A program made the translations under genes and the position numbers. Shown piece by piece: positions 36,780 to 45,900 of a DNA stretch of 64,000 bases (its first letter is position 1; each line of letters opens with the position of its first letter). Under the pieces are notes generated by a model. It was not told where the DNA came from. It worked only from the letters and a program-made list of their open reading frames with translations, and searched no databases. This DNA comes from Lysobacterales bacterium (GTDB lineage Bacteria > Pseudomonadota > Gammaproteobacteria > Xanthomonadales > Xanthomonadaceae): positions 62,001 to 126,000 of the forward strand of contig JADCRD010000001.1 of the NCBI GenBank assembly GCA_014946745.1. Direction: 5' to 3'.

Positions 36780-38558
36780 GTGCTGATCCTGCTGCGCCGG
36801 GTATACCGCGATCGCAAGGGCGCCGAGACCCTCGTTGAAGCCAGCCACGAGGGCGGGCTGATCACGCTCGGCCATCGCAATGACCAGACCCTGCCCTTGC
36901 ACGATCCCTCGATCGCGCCGCGCCACCTGACCCTGCAGCCGCTCAGCGGCGGTCGCTTCTCGCTGCGCTGCGTGGGCGCGTCGCGGGTGCAGCGCGAGGG
37001 TGAGAGCCTGCAGCGCGTCGTGCTCAGCCCCGGCGAGTCGATCGACATTGGCGCCCAGCAGCTGCGCGTCATCGAGGCCCCAGCCGGCTTCGATGGCGCC
37101 CTGCAGCTGACCCAGATCGAGCAGGACCAGGCCTTCGGGCCGGCCACGCATTTCCAGATCGAACTGAAGCAGACCGGCCTGCCGATGCGCCGCTTGGCTT
37201 GGGCCTCGGCGGCGTTCGCGCTCCTGCTGCTGGCGCTGCCGCTGGCGGGCTACGTCCACCCCGCGCTGGGCAGCTGGCTGCGCGCGCATGCGCCGCTGCT
37301 GTCGGATGCCGTGTGGTCGAGCGGGCCGCTGGCGAACGCCCACCACACGCTGGAGATCGACGTCGACTGCAATGCCTGCCACCTGCGCCTGTTCGAGACC
37401 ACGCCCGACCGCGGCTGCCTGGACTGCCACACGGGCCTGCCCGGCCATGTCGATCTGGCGGCGCTGTCGGTGCCCAAGCTCGAAGACGCCCACTGCGCCG
37501 GCTGCCACAAAGAGCACAACGAGCCGGCCATGCTGGTGCGCGAGGACACGGCTCTTTGCGTCGACTGCCATCAGGCCTTGCCCGAGGTCGCCACGCACCG
37601 CGGCATGGCCCGCGCGGAGCAGGCCTTCGCGCAGGCGGTGACGGCGTTCCGGGCCGATGCACACCCGCCGTTCCGCTTCAGTCTGCTGCGCTTCGACGCC
37701 GCGGCCTCGACCTGGTCGACCGAGCGCATCCGCCCCGAGCCCGCGCTGCCGCCGCGCGAGAGCTCGAACCTCAAGTTCCCGCACGATGTTCACCTCGATC
37801 CCAAGCGCGTCTACGTGCGCGGCGAGGGCGACCGCGCGCTGGGCTGCGTCGATTGCCACCGCTTGAACGTCGACGGCGAGCACTTCGAGCCGATCACCAT
37901 GGAGAACAGCTGCCGCAGCTGCCACGGCCTGGGCTTCGACGAAGACGAGCCCGAGCGCCAGCTGCCGCATGCGGCGGTGCGCGCGGCCGTGCTGGCGCTG
38001 GAGGAGCACTACATCCGCCAGTTCGCGGACACCGCCAAGACCATCGAGGTCGGCCAGCGCAACCGCCGTCGCCCGGCGCAGGCCGAGCGTGACCCCTGTC
38101 CCGAGGGCATCCTCGCCTGTGGACGCGAACGCGCCGAGATCGAGGCCCACAACCAGTTCACCCGCTCCGGCTGCGTCACCTGCCACGAGGTCACCGTGCA
38201 TCCCGAGCGCAGCGTCTACGAGCGCTGGCAGATCCTGCCGGTCAAGCTGGTGGCGGACTTCCACCCGATGGCGCGCTTCGACCACGTCGCCCACCTCACG
38301 CGTCGCGACACCTTGGCGCAGGACGACGCCACCTGTCTGGATTGCCACGCGGCCGCCGTATCGGGTGCCAGCAGCGACGTGCTGATGCCGGCCATCGACA
38401 CCTGCCTCGACTGCCACAGCGAAGAACGCGGCATCCAGAACGTGCAGCTCGCCTGCACCGGCTGCCATGGCTTCCATCTGCCGGGGGCGACGCCGATGCA
38501 GGCGGCGCTGCCCGATTCACATCCGACCGCGCGCGCGGCGGCAGGAGGTGGGGAATGA
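36780..38558 (+). CDS. FHA-like domain, membrane span and decahaem cytochrome c fusion
   Basis: 592 residues from the GTG at 36780, 6 bp after the previous stop. Residues 1-100 resemble an FHA domain (LITLGHRNDQTLPLHDPSIA, then PRHLTLQPLSGGRF), although the usual serine before the RH pair is alanine. One span lies at 139-158 after MRRLA, placing the rest outside the cytoplasm. Ten CxxCH haem sites follow: CNACH, CLDCH, CAGCH, CVDCH twice, CRSCH, CVTCH, CLDCH twice and CTGCH, in c3-like pairs. It should carry electrons from the inner membrane into the periplasm, while its cytoplasmic FHA-like domain could sense phosphoproteins. Its TGA overlaps the next ATG. Confidence 0.85.
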   Translation: MLILLRRVYRDRKGAETLVEASHEGGLITLGHRNDQTLPLHDPSIAPRHLTLQPLSGGRFSLRCVGASRVQREGESLQRVVLSPGESIDIGAQQLRVIEAPAGFDGALQLTQIEQDQAFGPATHFQIELKQTGLPMRRLAWASAAFALLLLALPLAGYVHPALGSWLRAHAPLLSDAVWSSGPLANAHHTLEIDVDCNACHLRLFETTPDRGCLDCHTGLPGHVDLAALSVPKLEDAHCAGCHKEHNEPAMLVREDTALCVDCHQALPEVATHRGMARAEQAFAQAVTAFRADAHPPFRFSLLRFDAAASTWSTERIRPEPALPPRESSNLKFPHDVHLDPKRVYVRGEGDRALGCVDCHRLNVDGEHFEPITMENSCRSCHGLGFDEDEPERQLPHAAVRAAVLALEEHYIRQFADTAKTIEVGQRNRRRPAQAERDPCPEGILACGRERAEIEAHNQFTRSGCVTCHEVTVHPERSVYERWQILPVKLVADFHPMARFDHVAHLTRRDTLAQDDATCLDCHAAAVSGASSDVLMPAIDTCLDCHSEERGIQNVQLACTGCHGFHLPGATPMQAALPDSHPTARAAAGGGE

Positions 38559-41020
38559 TCGGGATTCTGATGCCGCTGCGCGTGGCCTTGGGGTACGGCG
38601 CGCGCCTCGCAATGCCCATAGGGTGGGTCTTGACCCACCGGAGCTTCACGCGCGCCCCGGTGATCGCGAAGCCCATAGGGTGGGTCTCGACCCACCATGG
38701 CCTCGACCAGGCCGCGCCCTTTCCACGCGCCACGCCTCGCGTGTCCTCGTGTGTCGTCACTGACGTCGTAGGCACCGTAGCGGTGGGTCAAGACCCACCC
38801 TATGCAGAAGCGAAGCCCATAGGGTGGGTCTCGACCCACCGTGGCCGCGATCCTGCCGCGGCTTGCTCGCGCGCCACGCGTCTCGCGCCCTCGCGTATCG
38901 GCAGCGACGGCGTAGGCAGCGCAGCGGTGGGTCAAGACCCACCCTATGTGGCCCCGAGGTTCATCGGGCGCGCTGGGTGGGGCATCCTGCTGGCGCTCGT
39001 CGCGAGCCTCGCCTGTGCCGCCGATCCGCGGCCCGAGCGCGAAGGCGGGCTGCGCGGGCAGGGCGCGGATCTGACAGCGTCGGCGCCCCAGCTGCGCGCC
39101 GCTGCTGCGCCTGCGATCTGCGCGTCCTGCGTGCAGGCCGCCGGCCTTGAAGCTTCGCAGACGCTCAGCGCGGCCGAGGTCGGCCAGGTCATTGCCCAAG
39201 CGGTGGCGCAGGCGCGCGCCGACACTGCGGTCGCCACGATTGCCGTGGTCGACCGCGTCGGCAACGTGCTGGGCGTCTACGCGATGAGCGGTTCGGCGCG
39301 GGATCTGCGCGTTGCGAGCACGGCCACCGGCGCGCCTGCCATCGACGGCGGACTCGAGGGCATCGTCCTGCCCGCCGCTGTGGGCGGCCCCGCGCTCGCA
39401 GCAATTGCCAAGGCCGTGACCGGCGCTTACCTGTCCAGCGGCGGCAACGCCTTCAGTACCCGCACTGCCAGCCAGATCGTGCAGCAGCATTTCAATCCGG
39501 GCGAGCTCAACCAGCCCGGTGGCCCGCTGTTCGGCGTGCAGTTCAGCCAGCTCGCGTGCTCGGACTTCATGCGCCGCGCCAGTCTCATGCAGGGCATGAC
39601 CGGGCCCAAGCGCTCGCCGCTGGGCCTGTCGGCGGACCCGGGCGGCTTTCCGCTGTACAAGCAGGGCGTGCTGGTCGGCGGCGTCGGCGTCAGTGCCGAT
39701 GGCCGCTACACGCTGGACCCCAGCGTCGCCGACTTCGACCAGGATCTCGACGAGCGGATCGCGCTTGCTGCCACCCTGGGCTTCGACGCGCCGCGCGACA
39801 TCCAGGCCAGCCGCATCACCGTCGACGGCAAGGTGCTGCGCTTCAGCGATGCCTCTGCCGGACAGCTCGCCAGCGGCGTGGCCGGAGCCCGTTTCTCTGC
39901 CCTCAACGCAAGCGCCGGCAGCCTGCTCGACGTGCCTGGCTACGGCGGCGGCGCCTTGCGTGGCGGCAGCGCGTTCGGGCTCACCGAATCCGGCCTGCGG
40001 CTGGCGCCCGCCGCCCAGTTCGGCGGCAGCGAAGCCTTCGTCTGGGTCGATGCCTTCGATGCACCGCGCCACCCGCCGCGCGCCGGCAGCGAAACCGCGG
40101 CTGCGCTCAGCGAAGCCGAAGTCACCGCCCTGCTGGCCGAGGCGCTGACGATTGCCGACGCCAGCCGGGCGCAGATCCGGCGCCCGCTGGGTTCGAATGC
40201 ACGGGTCTCGATCGCCGTGGTCGACAGCCGCGGCGAGATCCTCGGCATGGTGCGCTCGCGCGATGCGCCCGTGTTCGGCGCCGACGTCTCGCTGCAGAAG
40301 GCGCGTTCGGCGGCCTTCTTCAGCGCGCCGAACGCCGGCGATTTCATTCGCAGCCTCAGCGCGCCGACCGTGCTGCTGGACGCGAACCTCGCGCCGCGCC
40401 GCACGATCGATCTGCGGCCGGTCGCGGCGGCCTTCGACGCGTTCCTGGGGCGCCCCGCGCTGGACGGCAGCGTGGCTTTCTCGGCGCGCTCGATAGGCAA
40501 CCTGGCGCGGCCCTTCTACCCGGACGGCATCCTCACCGCCCAGCCGGGGCCGCTGTCGGCGCCGCGCGGTCAGTGGAGCCCCTTCGCCACCGGCTTCCAG
40601 CTCGATCTGGCGCTGAACGGCATCGTCCAGCATGTGGCCCACACCGCGGACCTGCCGGGCTTCGCCAACGACACGCCGGACAACTGCGCCGGTGTCGCGC
40701 TGGGCAGCGGCGCATCGACGGCGCCCTCGCGCCAGCTGGCCAACGGGCTGCAGATCTTCCCCGGTGGGGTGCCTGTGTACCGCGGCGATCGCATGATCGG
40801 CGCGGTTGGCGTGTCGGGCGATGGCATCGACCAGGACGACATGATCGCCTTCCTCGCCGTGCATCGTGCTGGACTGCGGACGGGCGGCGGACTTGGCAAT
40901 GCGCCGCCGGCGCGTCGCGCGGACCAGCTGGCGCCGCAGGGCGCGCGCTTGCGCTATGTGCAGTGTCCCTATGCGCCCTTCCTCGGCTCGAATGCGCAGA
41001 ACGTCTGCGCCGGACTGTGA
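38555..41020 (+). CDS. Two-domain GlcG/HbpS-like haem-binding protein with a repeat-derived N-terminal insert
   Basis: 821 residues from the ATG at 38555, which overlaps the previous stop (ATGA) and follows a strong AGGAGG site. Residues 20-132 are translated from palindromic repeats (IGWVLTHR and VGQDPPY units). A typical signal-peptide core (GWGILLALVASLACAADP) follows at 141-158. An in-frame GTG at 38948 would start the protein right there, so the true start is open. The mature part has two GlcG/HbpS-type domains: ATIAVVDRVGNVLGVYAMSG with GGFPLYKQGVLVGGVGVSAD, and VSIAVVDSRGEILGMVRSRD with GGVPVYRGDRMIGAVGVSGD. Such proteins bind haem or related molecules; here a periplasmic or surface role beside cytochromes is inferred. 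Confidence 0.8.
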   Translation: MIGILMPLRVALGYGARLAMPIGWVLTHRSFTRAPVIAKPIGWVSTHHGLDQAAPFPRATPRVSSCVVTDVVGTVAVGQDPPYAEAKPIGWVSTHRGRDPAAACSRATRLAPSRIGSDGVGSAAVGQDPPYVAPRFIGRAGWGILLALVASLACAADPRPEREGGLRGQGADLTASAPQLRAAAAPAICASCVQAAGLEASQTLSAAEVGQVIAQAVAQARADTAVATIAVVDRVGNVLGVYAMSGSARDLRVASTATGAPAIDGGLEGIVLPAAVGGPALAAIAKAVTGAYLSSGGNAFSTRTASQIVQQHFNPGELNQPGGPLFGVQFSQLACSDFMRRASLMQGMTGPKRSPLGLSADPGGFPLYKQGVLVGGVGVSADGRYTLDPSVADFDQDLDERIALAATLGFDAPRDIQASRITVDGKVLRFSDASAGQLASGVAGARFSALNASAGSLLDVPGYGGGALRGGSAFGLTESGLRLAPAAQFGGSEAFVWVDAFDAPRHPPRAGSETAAALSEAEVTALLAEALTIADASRAQIRRPLGSNARVSIAVVDSRGEILGMVRSRDAPVFGADVSLQKARSAAFFSAPNAGDFIRSLSAPTVLLDANLAPRRTIDLRPVAAAFDAFLGRPALDGSVAFSARSIGNLARPFYPDGILTAQPGPLSAPRGQWSPFATGFQLDLALNGIVQHVAHTADLPGFANDTPDNCAGVALGSGASTAPSRQLANGLQIFPGGVPVYRGDRMIGAVGVSGDGIDQDDMIAFLAVHRAGLRTGGGLGNAPPARRADQLAPQGARLRYVQCPYAPFLGSNAQNVCAGL
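38614..38955. repeat. Palindromic repeat array inside the haem-binding gene
   Basis: Five copies of the core GGTGGGTC(T/C)(T/C)GACCCACC or its complement, three forward (near 38620, 38677 and 38821) and two reversed (near 38783 and 38926). All forward copies read IGWV(L/S)TH and both reversed copies read VGQDPPY, in the frame of the surrounding gene. Confidence 0.9.
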
Positions 41021-41028
41021 GCATCCCC

Positions 41029-42960
41029 ATGGCTGCCCCCCACGCGCCGCTGAAACGCACCCTGCTGACGCTCGGCGTGCTGCTCGCGCTGCTGGCCGCA
41101 CAGCGCCTGGCCGCGCAGAACGAGCTGCCGAAGACTGACGGCTTCGAGACGAGCACACCGGAAGCCACTGAGGCCGCGCCACCCGCCTTCAGCCGCAGTC
41201 GCGTTCCCGACTGCGAGCCGCTCAAGGCCGAAGACCTGCGCGTGCGCTCGCGGCGGCGGCCCGGCGATGCCGGTCTGGACTGCGTGCCGACCTACGACGA
41301 GGCGGCCGATCCGCGCACGCGGTCCCGCCTGCGTGACGAATCGCAGATCGAGCCGCGCGTCGACCACGGCATGCCTTCGCCGCTGGGCGCGCCTTCGCCC
41401 GATATCGCGCCGGTGCCTGACCGCTGGCGCATCGTCGACGCCCTGTACGGCGTGAACCTGTGGGATCCGTACAACCGCAACGTGCTGAAGGGCGACAGGC
41501 CGGTCCGCAATGGCGACGAGTTCTTCTCCGTCACGGCGATTGCGGACACCGTGCTGCAGACCCAGCGCTCGCCCACACCGGTCGGCTTCCAGAGCACCGA
41601 GCGGCCGGGTTCGAACGACGTGTTCGGCAATTCGCGGCAGGAGGTTTTCGTCGAGACGCTTTTGGTCGAGCTGGTGTACCTGAAGGGCAATACGGTGTTC
41701 CGTCCGCCCGACTACGAATTCCGCCTGACCCCGGCCTTCCAGTACAACCGCGTCGATCTTGAGGAAACCCTGGCGCTGAACGTCGACCCGCGCCGCGGCA
41801 CGCGCCGCAGCGATCGCCACTTCGGCCTGCAGGCCGCCTTCTACGACTACCACCTCCGCGACGTGTCGGAGCACTACGACTTCGACAGCGTGCGCGTCGG
41901 CATCCAGCCAATGACCGCCGACTTCCGCGGCTTCCTGTTCAACGATGTGCCGCTGGGCGTGCGCCTCTTCGGCACGCGCAGGAACAACGTGTTCCAGTAC
42001 AACCTCGGCCTGTTCCGGCGACTGGAGAAGGACACCAACAGCGGCCTGAACGACCTCGGCGAGTCGCCCCGCAAGGACGACGTCCTCATCGCCAACCTGT
42101 ACTGGCAGGACCTCGGCACGCTCGGGCTGACCTCGCAGTTCGCCTTCCTGTACAACCGCAATCGCGAGGACGGCGAGTTCTACTTCGATCGCAACGGCTT
42201 CATCGCGCGGCCGGCGAGCTTCGGCGACGAGCGCCCGCGCCGCTACGACGTCGGCTACTTCGGCTACAGCGTCGACGGCCACATCGATCGGCTCAACGTG
42301 AGCGGCAGCGCGTACTACGCGGCCGGTCGCGAGAAGAACGGGGCCTTCAGCAGCGAGCCCTCCGACATCCGCGCGGCGTTTGCGGCCGCCGAGCTGTCGA
42401 TGGATTTCTCCTGGATCCGGCCGCGCCTGTCCCTGCTGTACGCCAGCGGTGATTCCGATCCCTTCGACGATCGCTCGGAGGGCTTCGATGCGATCTTCGA
42501 GAACCCGCTGTTCGCCGGCGCCGACACCAGCTACTGGATCCGCCAGTCGGTGCCCCTGGTCGGCGGCGGGCGCGTCGCGCTGTCGGGCCGCAATGGCCTG
42601 CTGAACTCGCTGCGATCGAGCAAGGAGCAGGGCCAGAGCAACTTCGTGAATCCGGGCCTGCATCTCATCGGTGCCGGCGTCGATCTGGATCTCACGCCCG
42701 AGCTGCGGCTGTCCTTCAACGCCAACGGCCTGTGGTTTGACGCGACCGAGGTGCTGGAAGTCGCACGCCAACAGCCGGACATCCCGCGCCACATCGGCAC
42801 CGATGTCTCGGCCGCGCTGATCTGGCGACCCTTCATGACCCAGAACGTGGTGATGCGGCTGTCGTACGCGGCCCTGCTGCCTGGCAGCGGGTATCGCTCA
42901 CTCAATCCGGATCAGGGCCGCCCGCACTCGCTGCTGGCCAACCTGATCCTGACCTACTGA
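41029..42960 (+). CDS. Outer-membrane beta-barrel (porin-like) protein of the cytochrome cluster
   Basis: 643 residues from the ATG at 41029; a GTG at 41017 overlapping the previous stop is also possible. Signal peptide LLTLGVLLALLAAQRLAAQ, then a proline-rich, probably disordered region to about residue 135. The rest alternates polar and aromatic residues as in beta strands, with many Tyr/Phe/Asn, turn-rich loops and a terminal LANLILTY ending in aromatic Y, a usual outer-membrane barrel signature. No named family recognised. By position it could be the barrel that lets a multihaem cytochrome pass electrons across the outer membrane, as in MtrAB-type conduits; that is inference. Confidence 0.7.
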   Translation: MAAPHAPLKRTLLTLGVLLALLAAQRLAAQNELPKTDGFETSTPEATEAAPPAFSRSRVPDCEPLKAEDLRVRSRRRPGDAGLDCVPTYDEAADPRTRSRLRDESQIEPRVDHGMPSPLGAPSPDIAPVPDRWRIVDALYGVNLWDPYNRNVLKGDRPVRNGDEFFSVTAIADTVLQTQRSPTPVGFQSTERPGSNDVFGNSRQEVFVETLLVELVYLKGNTVFRPPDYEFRLTPAFQYNRVDLEETLALNVDPRRGTRRSDRHFGLQAAFYDYHLRDVSEHYDFDSVRVGIQPMTADFRGFLFNDVPLGVRLFGTRRNNVFQYNLGLFRRLEKDTNSGLNDLGESPRKDDVLIANLYWQDLGTLGLTSQFAFLYNRNREDGEFYFDRNGFIARPASFGDERPRRYDVGYFGYSVDGHIDRLNVSGSAYYAAGREKNGAFSSEPSDIRAAFAAAELSMDFSWIRPRLSLLYASGDSDPFDDRSEGFDAIFENPLFAGADTSYWIRQSVPLVGGGRVALSGRNGLLNSLRSSKEQGQSNFVNPGLHLIGAGVDLDLTPELRLSFNANGLWFDATEVLEVARQQPDIPRHIGTDVSAALIWRPFMTQNVVMRLSYAALLPGSGYRSLNPDQGRPHSLLANLILTY

Positions 42961-42971
42961 CGAGGGCGATC

Positions 42972-45900
42972 ATGATCGCGCAGACATTCGCGGTGATCCG
43001 CTCGCTGCAGCGTATCCGGGCGTGCATCGGGTGGGGATCGACCCACCGGAGCCGCGCCCTTCGCCCGTGCATAGGGTGGGTCTTGACCCACCGGTACTTC
43101 GCTCTGGCCTCGGTCCCCGCACGAGCACAGGAGGGTGCCTGCGATGGGCGGGGCGAGCGTCGAGGTTCGGTGGGTCAAGACCCACCCTATGGTCCTGCGT
43201 TGGCTATGGCAGTGATCAGCCGCGCCGCACCCGCTTTTCCCGCAGCGACCTTCGTCGTGTCGACGGCTTGCCGCGATCACCGACGTAGCGCAACGGTGGG
43301 TCAAGACCCACCCTATGCTTTCGCGGTGCCCACAGGGTGGGTCTTGACCCACCGCAGCCGCGCCCTTCGCGCGTGCATAGGGTGGGTCTCGACCCACCGC
43401 AGCCGCGCCCTCCGCGCGTGCATAGGGTGGGTCTTGACCCACCGGAGCTCCGCTCTGGCCTCGGTCCCCGCCCAAGCGCAGGAGGGTGCCTGCGATGGGC
43501 GGGGCGAACGTCGAGGTTCGGTGGGTCAAGACCCACCCTATGGGCGCGTTTTGCTTTCGGCGGTGCTGATGCTCGCCTCAAGCCTGTGCCTCGCCGCTGG
43601 CGGTAACTACGAAGCGGTCGAGCGCAGCGACCCGATGACCGCACCCGCGCCTGCGGGGCAAACCGCGGCGCAGGCGCATGCCAAGTCGGAAGGTTGCCTC
43701 GACTGCCACACCAAGACCGACATGCCGACCATGCATGCCAACCCGGCCGTCCAGCTGGGCTGCGTCGACTGCCACGGCGGAGACGCGAGCGTGCGCGTCC
43801 CCGAAGGTACGACGGCCGGCAGCGACGACTACACACAGTGGATGCAGCAGGCCCACGTGCTGCCGCGCTTTCCCGAGGCCTGGCCGAGCAGCGCCACGCC
43901 CGAGCGCACTTACACCCTGCTCAACGAAGAGCGGCCGGAGTTCATCCGCTTCATCAACCCGTCGGACTACCGCGTCAACGAGTTCGCCTGTGGCGCCTGC
44001 CATCAGTCGGTGATCGATGCCACACGGCGCAGTCTGATGGCGACCGGCGCGATGTTCTGGTCGGCGGCGGCCTACAACAACGGCATCCTGCCCTTCAAGC
44101 AGTCGATCCTCGGCGAGAGCTACACAGCCGATGGCCAGCCCGGGAAGCTGCTGGCGCCGATCCCACCAACGCCGGAGATGAAGTCGCGCGGCATCCTCGC
44201 CGAGCTCCTGCCGCTGCCGGCCTTCGAGACGATCAAGCCGGGCGACAACTTCCGCGTCTTCGAGCGCGGCGGCCGCAACATCCTCAGCCTGTTCCCCGAA
44301 ACCGGCGTGCCCAACATCGCCGGCAACATCCAGCGCCTGGAAGAGCCCGGCCGCCCCGATATCCGCCAGAGCAACCGTGGCCCTGGCACCGGTGCGCGCA
44401 TTTCCGTTCCCGTGCTGAACATGCACAAGACGCGGCTCAACGACCCGATGATGTGGTTCGCCGGCACCAACGACCAGCCCGGCGACTACCGCCACTCGGG
44501 CTGCGCGTCCTGCCATGTGGTCTATGCCAACGACCGCGACCCGCGCCACTCGGGGCCCTATGCCGCGCACGGCCATGCCGGCATGAGCGCGAGCGCCGAC
44601 CCGACCATTCCGAAGGACCGCTCGGGGCACGCGATCACCCACGGCTTCACCCGCGCGATCCCCAGCAGCCAGTGCATGGTCTGCCATATGCACCAGCCGA
44701 ACATGTTCATGAACACCTTCCTCGGCTACACCATGTGGGACTACGAGTCCGACGCTCCGCACATGTGGCCGGCGCAGCAGCAGTACCCGGATGCCAAACG
44801 CATGCGCGAGGTGCTGGAGCGCAACCCCGAGGGCGCGGCGCCGCGCGGCAACTGGGCCGACATCGACTTCCTCGCCAAGGTCTGGGATCTGAACCCGCAG
44901 CTCAGCGACACCCAGTTCGCCGACTACCACGGCCACGGCTGGAACTTCCGCGGCGTGTTCAAGCGCGATCGCGAGGGCAATCTGCTGGACGCCGAAGGCC
45001 AGCAGGTCGCGAACGACGACCCCGAGAAGTTCAAGAAGGCCGTGCATCTGTCGTCCATCCACGTCGACGTTGGCATGCACTGCGTGGACTGCCACCTCAA
45101 CAGCGATGGCCACGGCAACGGACACATCGTTGGCGAGGTGGCGATGGCGGTCGAAGTCGGCTGCAAGGACTGCCACGGCGATGCCGACAGCTATCCCAGC
45201 CTCTACACCTCGAACCCGGCGGCCTTGAACGGCGGCCAGGACCTGCGCCTGCTGCGCACGCCCGATGGCCGACGCCGCTTCGAGTGGGTTGGCGACAGAC
45301 TCTTCCAGCGCTCGATGCTGGACCCGAACCTCGAATGGGAGATGAGCCTGGTGCGCGACAGCGTCACCCCGGGCAATGCCCACTACAACGCGAAAGCCGC
45401 GCGCGCCAAGACGATGTCGACCGACACCGCGACCCAGGCCTTCGGGCCCGAGGTCGCGCCGGCCGACTATGCGCACAGCTCCGAGAAGATGGAGTGCTAC
45501 GCCTGCCACACCAGCTGGACGACGACCTGCGGCGGCTGCCATCTGCCGGTCGAGGCCAACTGGAAGACCGAGCGCCACCACTACGAGGGCGGGGCAACGC
45601 GCAACTACGCGACCTACAACCCGCAGGTCGCGCGCGACGAGGTCTTCATGCTGGGCCGGCACAGCCCGGCCAAGGGCGGCAAGATCGCGCCGGTGCGCAG
45701 CTCCTCGGCGCTGGTGCTGTCCTCGACCAATGCCAACCGCGAGCGGATCTACGTGCAGCAGCCGCCGATCGCGGCAAGCGGCTACAGCTCGCAGGCGATG
45801 AATCCGCACTACCCGCACACCGAGCGCAAGACCGAGACCCGCGTCTGCAGCGACTGCCATCTGTCGGCCGAGCGCGACAACAACGCGATCCTCGCGCAGA

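Noticed and set aside
38216-41182. Very long minus-strand frame opposite the haem-binding gene
   Set aside because: Composition is the mirror of the coding strand, with no recognisable domain.
43021-43546. Possible CRISPR array in the repeat-rich 5' region of the decahaem gene
   Set aside because: Repeats occur in both orientations at irregular spacing, and segments between them are themselves duplicated.
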